Positions 58,301 to 64,000 of a DNA stretch of 64,000 nucleotides are shown piece after piece; position 1 is the stretch's first letter; every line of letters starts with the position of its first letter. The stretch spans positions 95,540 through 159,539 of the forward strand of contig QAOA01008077.1 in assembly GCA_003255065.1 (NCBI GenBank), written 5' to 3'. This stretch comes from Cercis canadensis. Lineage: Eukaryota > Streptophyta > Magnoliopsida > Fabales > Fabaceae. Both the position numbers and the translations under genes were made by a program. Below the pieces are notes generated by a model. That model saw only the letters and a list, made by a program, of their open reading frames with translations, made no database searches and was not told where the DNA came from.

Positions 58301-61300
58301 GAAAGAAAACTTCTTCCATTTTCTTGCTTCACTTGCACGCTAAGAAAGTACTCCATAAGACTGAAGTCAGCTAAAATTGATTCTTCATGGCCTTTACAAA
58401 ATCTTCTATCAAGTGATCATTAGTTCCCATGTCAATCAATTTTAAGTACTTTTTGAGAGAGATCTACAGAATAACAAGGTGAAGAGATGTATTAAAATCT
58501 TTCCCAAGTACTTATTTGAAATTCTTTTGACTTTCAACATGCTCTTTGCCATTCCATCAATGCTACTATACTAAGGCATTATTTCTGCAAAATTAATTAT
58601 ATTTTCCTCCTCTATATTTCTTAGCTTCTCGAACCTGTATATCAAGCTATGGTGAATCATTTAAGGCTGGAGCATTTGAAGAAATTCATGGAAGCATTTG
58701 ATAAGGATTCAGATGAACATAACAGGTTTTCAACGGTTGCTGATCGTATCCAGTATTGTTTACTTGAATTTGACAAAGACTGTGCAGGTAATGTGACAAT
58801 TAGACAGGTTTCTTTATAAATAACTGGTGAATTTCTTAGTTCTTTATGGGATTCATGTTTTATAATGTTAAACTTTGTAATCACTTTTATGTAAGTTTGT
58901 TATATTGAAATTGTAGCATTTACCCTTAGAAAAAGTAGTGGATTTAAGCCACAATAAATCCTAAGGGAGATTAAAAAGGTTATAATTAAATTTCTTGTAG
59001 CATTTATCCTTAGTTATAACATTTCTTCGGTTCTATATATTCTTTGACGTCATAACTAATATATGTAGAAACAATGTATGTAGTGCACTGGAAGAGTTCG
59101 ATGAGCATAGTTAGCTGAAAAGTGATCTAATGTAAATGTTCATATTTCATGGGATGCAATGTTAGTACTTTTTATTATTATTATTATTATTATTTTCATT
59201 TGTGAGAAGTTTTGTTAATTATAGAAAGGATTTGACCTATCTAGATTGAAGAATTAGGAGGTTATACAATATAATACACTGATAACTTAACCTTGCAGCT
59301 ATCAGAGTTGATCGAGCAAAGTGGGACACATTGAAAGCAAAAGCTAAACTTCAGAGTGATATGAATTCATACACTGTTACCAAACATGAAGACAAACTGG
59401 CCTATAAAATCAGACGACTTTATGAGGTATGACATTTATAGTTCATATTTATTCAACTAAAAAATCATTGTCTACAAAAAGAAATGTTTAAAATGACATA
59501 TTTGGTAAGTAATTCCAAGGTATCGAATATAATGTAAATCTATGCCAATTTACCCAACCATTGTATATTGTATGCGTCAAACTTTAAGGGCGTGTTTAGT
59601 TACAGGAAATTTTCAGTTTCTTGGAACTTCTACAAATATAGAAAAAATAAAATTGAGATACAAGGCCTTCCAAAACTGCTTATATATAACTCCTTCTAAG
59701 TGGATAATAATTTAGTGTCGGGTTAGAGCGTTAGCCGATAACTTCCACATATTACACATATAAACGTTTGGTCATTTCTGGGTTACAAAGGAATACAATG
59801 TGCTGGGTAAAGGGGAAGGAGTAGAGGGTAGTATTTAAAGGCATGATATGAGATACCTTGATTGCTGAGACTCGGCAAGGTGCCATTAGACCCAAAGCAA
59901 CCTTTGCTCTAATTATAATGTTTAATATCATATTTATTAGATTTTTTTTTCCCCTCTTTTGGGCCATTGGAACTTCGGTTTACACATATCACAGATACCA
60001 ACCTTTGCAGTAGAATCCAATTTTATTAAGCCACTAGTGTGTTTGGATTAGCTTAAAAATAATAGATTATGTATTTAATTGATTATGGGTAGAATTGATT
60101 ATTAAAAAATTAATTATGGAAGAATCTATTTATGTTTGAAGGTATTAATTTATAAGTGATTTATAATAATCAGTTTTCGTTTGGATTCTATAAAGAAAAT
60201 CACATCAAAATATCAAATTACCAAAAATGGTATAAAGAAATTTTTTGGTGTAATAAATATATAGAAAGTCAATTATGTAAAAAGGAGAGGTAATGGTAAA
60301 ATAAACAATTAATTCATAATGGAAAGCTTAGGTGAGAGAGCTTATGTGAAAAAGCTGTTGGGGATATATGACATAATCGATCATAGGACTAAAAAAGCTG
60401 TTGTAATGTTCAAATAATAAAAATCGATTATATAACTAAATTAGTGGTGAGTGGTTAGAGTAGTTTGCTGAAGTCAGAGATTCAAATCTTTGTGCCATCA
60501 GTGTTCCATTTTATTAACCATCTGTTTTGTTACAATTATTTTATTCAATACTATACATTTATTAACTAGCCAATCTATAGTCTAGTTATATCCATTTAAT
60601 AAGTAGGACATTTAGTTATCATAATTATATCCCATCATGTTAAATTGTGGTTTTAATACACTACTGTAAAGTTTTTGCCATTGATTTTTTGAGATAAAGC
60701 CCTTCTAGAGTATTATTGAAGAGCTTTTGGATAGATCTTATAATCAAACTGGGTTTTCCTTTTCTTGCTCACTCTATTTGTATTCTTGTACGAAAATTTT
60801 TTTGGAGTCTTGTTACAACTTTTTAGACTATTGGAATGAGACTATAAATTAATTCTTTGTTGTTCATGTGCATTCGCTGGTTTTGGGATTTAATGTGCCA
60901 TTTCACTGGAGCAAGTGATAGAATACTTTTATTCTACAAAATATTTTGAACACCTATTCCCCGGACATTAGTAATTATCATAACTGCAAAACACAATGGA
61001 ATTGTCCCATGGGAATTAGTTTACTGATGTTCTTTTCTTTTTCTATAGCCAAAACTGAAACAGGAATTATCAGACTCTGTGGGATATATTTTGTGTGAAG
61101 AAACAGATCCAACTTGGTCAAAAATAAGAGAGCGGTTCAAAAGTGTGATTAAGTCAACTCTCTCTCGATTCCATAATACATTATCAAAGTTTCGGGTTGA
61201 TGAAGAAAACAGGAAAGAAAAGATTGAGAGTATAGAGAAATATGCAAAACTTGTTGTTGAATCAAGGGCCAGAGAAGAATCTGGTAGGGCCAAAATCCAT

Positions 61301-62214
61301 ATGATCAGGAAGTAAGTTGCATCTAATCTTGAAATTAGAATTTATACCCTTCCTTGGGAAATTTTTACAACTTAGGCTTATATGGACACCTATTTGATGG
61401 AAAACAGATTTGTCAAACTTCTCAAATATGGCTACAATTCATGGCTCCGTGATTGGAAAAACAATGAAGAAATTATTTTCAAATATGGCAGGGATGCTGT
61501 TTACACTGTATGATACCATAACTCATTGTGCATAATTTTACGTTTTGGAAACTGTTAGAATTGAAATTGGATTATTATAATACATCTAGCTAGTACTCGA
61601 TTTTGCAACATATAACTTATTTTGACTTTTTAATTATATTAAAATTTCTTCAGCCAGTGAAGTTGCTAGCTGGGTTAGCGGCAATCCGTTTGGAAGATGG
61701 TGATACTGATGATAATATTCAATCTATATTGTCTTTTGCTTTATTGGTTTACCGAGACCAAAAGGTGTTAGAAGTTCTTGATTCTCCATCTTGGGAAAAG
61801 GTGAGAGCCTGGGACTTGGGAAATTTTAAGTTCATATTTCCTTTTTTTTTTTTTGAAGTATTTCTTGGTAAGAAGTTAACAATGCTATATACATTCTGAA
61901 AGTATAATTGCTGCAAGTTGAAATGGGTATACAGAAGAATAATATTTTTTATAAACTAGTTATCAACACATTACTTCCTACTCAGACACTTGCTAGCATT
62001 TGGACTAAATACATGGCTGGTAGTTGAGATGAGAAAAGAGTTGTTTTTATATATGCTATTTACATCCATTACCTTTAACCTTAACACATTGTATTTGTGG
62101 TATACATTAATGTAGGTTCCACCCTCCAGAACTTTGATAACACCTATTATGTGCAAAATGTTGTGGGAAGCGTTCAAGGTTGACGTAAAAGATGCTGTCA
62201 ATAACGCTCGAGAG
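55301..62214 (+). CDS. RHD3/Sey1-like ER-shaping GTPase, ten internal exons (partial)
   Basis: RHD3/Sey1 proteins are dynamin-type GTPases that fuse ER tubules. Exons: 55301-55459, 56444-56512, 56604-56695, 56975-57053, 58625-58787, 59299-59426, 61049-61311, 61408-61507, 61654-61800, 62116-62214; all GT..AG with consistent phases, giving 433 codons without a stop. Diagnostic wording: STAPGGLAD, NKDLDISAHK VMVAT, YDAEALYFDEEV, VESRAREESGRAKI, LAGLAAIRLEDG, VPPSRTLITP. This is the helical middle domain. The N-terminal GTPase exons lie outside the window or were displaced by the 38-kb retroelement block to the left. The C-terminal membrane exons (NNWLPPPWA region) do not appear by 64000. The sequence is diverged from RHD3 near HMIRKFVKLLKYGYNSW, so it may be a lineage-specific paralogue or a decaying copy. 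No lesions are seen. Confidence 0.87.
57506..58600 (-). pseudogene. Copia RT/RNase H relic in RHD3-like intron
   Basis: Minus-strand fragments: MEYFLSVQVKQENGRSFLSQ and FTRPDIIHVV (RT thumb) at 58356-58108, tDSD/RNase H area with stops, then ENVEEEVIVPNFCKTEDQVT (RNase H end) at 57721-57506. Antisense to the gene. Heavily decayed. A homologous fragment lies at 62690-63720. Confidence 0.8.
59427..61048 (+). other. RHD3-like intron with MITE-like and SINE-like sequence
   Basis: The 1.6-kb intron contains AT-rich sequence bounded by GTGTTTGGATTAG (60039) and CGTTTGGATTC (60178), as in hAT-type MITEs, and the tRNA-like stretch at 60443-60490. No coding relic. Confidence 0.45.
60443..60540 (+). 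repeat. Possible tRNA-derived SINE
   Basis: TAGTGGTGAGTGG resembles a pol III A box, and about 30 bp later AGATTCAAATC resembles a degenerate B box. Ends and target duplication are not clear. Confidence 0.3.
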
Positions 62215-62689
62215 GTACCATATTGCCCACTTTAAGAGTGTGTGTGTCTATATATATATATCCTAACATTTGAACGTTGATCTAAATATTTTATTTCCTT
62301 TTCCCTAAAAAAAAAAATTAATTTCTTTAAAAAGAACTTATAATATATTCATACTAAATTTTCCATTATAAAAAGACAAATGCGAAAGTTGTGTCAAACG
62401 ATTGTTCAAGCAATTTAAAAAAAAAAATTTATGACTTGCATCATATAGATATTTAATAATATGTATTTTCACAGAGACATATAATTTCAAACATGGAAAC
62501 TAAACTACAAGGAAATAGTGTTAAGAAGCAGTCACCTCAATGAGGCGGATTTTAACAAAAACAATTAATGGTTTTCAGAAAAGTTATTTAAAAAAAAAAT
62601 ACGTTTCAATTGAAGTTTCAAACAAATGTAAACAGGGAGAGAATAGTACTGTGTTTACTTTTACAAACCTGAGAGAGAATTGCTTCCTA
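62215..62689 (+). other. Intron after the last in-order RHD3-like exon
   Basis: AT-rich with a GT/TA microsatellite at 62235-62262. No membrane-segment exon is present. Confidence 0.5.
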
Positions 62690-63720
62690 AGAAAATGGAA
62701 TAATCTGAAGTGTTTCTTCTGTCATTAATTGAGCCAGCCCATCAATATCATTGTAAGCAATCAATATATTGTCTTCTTCAGCTTTGTATAGAATAGCATA
62801 GTAATTGGCACATCTGACATATCTTAGAGTTCTCTTGGCTGTTTCATATATTGTTGCTTGCGATGCTGAATCTTAGTAATAATAGTAATGGCATAAGTAA
62901 TGTCTAGTCTTGTATTAATGATCAGTGACTTGACAAGTTTCATCTCTCTTTGCCTTCTCCATGACATCGTTCATTCCAAGCAACCTCTTAACAAGTTCAC
63001 AATCTACCATAGAAACTTCTTCAATAAATCGATAGCATAACTTCTTTGAGAAAGAAACTTCTTCATATTCTTGCTTTACTTCTGTACTAAGAAAGTACTT
63101 CATGAGCTTCAAGTAATCTGAAATTGATTCACCGAGTGGCCTTTCTTTAAATCTTCTAGTTAGTGATCACTAGTTCCAATTTAAATCAACTAATCAATAT
63201 AAGGGAAAAATTAGACTTTCATTGCCACATTGAATTTGGACATAATCATAGAGAGGGCTAACTTGTACTTCTTTGAAATTTGTTCTATTGTAAATAACTA
63301 TCTATCTTACTATTTGAACCTCTTGGAGCTTGTTTAAGGCTTGCCATTTGATGTTGATACACCTTCTCATTCCCTTTGATGGTATAGCCTTGTAGTTGCT
63401 TTTCATACAATTTTCTTTCAAGTTCTCTAGTAAGAAAGGCTGAATTCACATCAAAATAATGGGCAAAGGTTTTGATTGACAAGATAGACTTAAGGAAGTT
63501 TATAATATCTCCATTTGAGCAATGGCTGAAAAAGTCCAGTTAAATTTTATTCCTAGTTGCTGAGTGTAGCCATTTGTAACTTAGCCTTGTGTTATTGAAG
63601 TGAGCCATCTTCATTAAAATTTGTTTCGAACACCCCTTTTAAGCCAACGATCCTCTTGTCTCGTGCCTTCTCCAAAAGCTGCCAAGTTCAACAATTTTTA
63701 ACCATTTTCATCTCTTCATA
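62690..63720 (-). pseudogene. Second Copia relic, same family as 57506-58600
   Basis: 63720-63483 and 63482-63285: GCSKQ-like linker, HYFDVNSAFLTRELERKLYE and MASLKQAPRGSNSKIDSY (RT start). 63112-62915: MKYFLSTEVKQEYEEVSFSK, overlapping the 58356 fragment. 62690-62880 aligns to 57870-58060 of the RNase H part. Same orientation relative to the following exon. Confidence 0.8.
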
Positions 63721-63807
63721 CATGATTTTTCACAATTCTTTAGTAATTTGAATATAAGACATTATTTTTGGCCCAATTAATGATTTTTTCTCTTCTATAT
63801 TTGTTAG

Positions 63808-63955
63808 CTGGTCCAACCTCTACATCAAGATATGCTGAACCATTTAAGGTTGAAATATTTGAATAAATTCATGGAAGCATTTGATATGCAACCAGTTGAA
63901 CAGAGGCATTTCGTAACTGATGATTCTATGTGCTACAATCCTGGAAAAGAGAAAG
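63808..63955 (+). CDS. Duplicated RHD3-like exon (paralogue of 58625-58787)
   Basis: Acceptor TTTGTTAG and donor AAAGGTAATTT bracket 148 bp, open in one frame. It shares PxxQxMxNHLRL and KFMEAFD with the exon at 58625-58787, plus the same phases (both lengths leave one extra base); the last 20 residues differ and it is 15 bp shorter. The preceding intron end is also homologous. It is either the first exon of a truncated tandem gene copy that continues beyond the window, or part of an internal duplication. Confidence 0.75.
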
Positions 63956-64000
63956 GTAATTTGATAGTTAGATAAGTGCTTTGAAAATCACATGTGAATT

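Noticed and set aside
61021..61293. Minus-strand frame in the RHD3-like gene
   Set aside because: Exact antisense of the exon 61049-61311.

Overview
The window is nuclear DNA of a flowering plant, most likely a eudicot. The background is AT-rich, genes are split by introns, two plant gene families are recognisable (BAG cochaperone, RHD3/Sey1 GTPase), and about three quarters of the sequence is LTR retrotransposon of lineages known from plants (Gypsy CRM-like and Athila-like, Copia SIRE-like and another Copia). I cannot name the species. The assembly has one 823-base gap (28611-29433) and single Ns at places that behave like forced joins (19310, 35347, 51875).

Layout. 507-5870 is a complete but decayed CRM-like Gypsy element on the minus strand with a perfect 5-bp target duplication. 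5876-9294 is non-coding and includes a probable solo LTR. 9295-14153 is a complete but decayed Copia element (minus) whose gag is split by a solo LTR related to the CRM-like element. 14154-15975 holds an ancient non-coding duplication and a scrap of a STE20-type kinase gene. 15976-26205 is the 3' part of a SIRE-like Copia (minus) with an env-like third ORF, interrupted by two solo LTRs that both have perfect target duplications. 26206-28085 is a displaced Athila 3' fragment, and 28103-28610 a Copia LTR fragment running into the gap. 29744-30177 holds the last two exons of a BAG-family gene (minus). 32108-44603 is a near-complete Athila element (A) and 44604-51153 a second, truncated one (B), both minus. 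51154-54704 is the 5' part of a SIRE-like Copia. 55301-62214 carries ten consecutive exons of an RHD3/Sey1-like gene (plus), followed by a duplicated intron-plus-exon unit up to the window end.

Functionally, only the RHD3-like gene and the BAG-type gene look like host genes with open, correctly spliced exons, and both are partial here. The retroelements are all broken by stops, frameshifts or lost catalytic residues. Their nesting gives a relative history: SIRE first, Athila into SIRE, then solo-LTR formation and rearrangement.

The most striking unexplained structure is that two unrelated LTR types carry clusters of short GC-rich inverted-repeat motifs (GGGCGCTGCGGCGCCC in Athila, ACACGGCCGTGT in the LTR at 20588-22047). 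In both, the cluster lies just upstream of the TATA box, in otherwise AT-rich U3 DNA. The motif number differs between copies, and the Athila motif recurs inside the internal region of element A.
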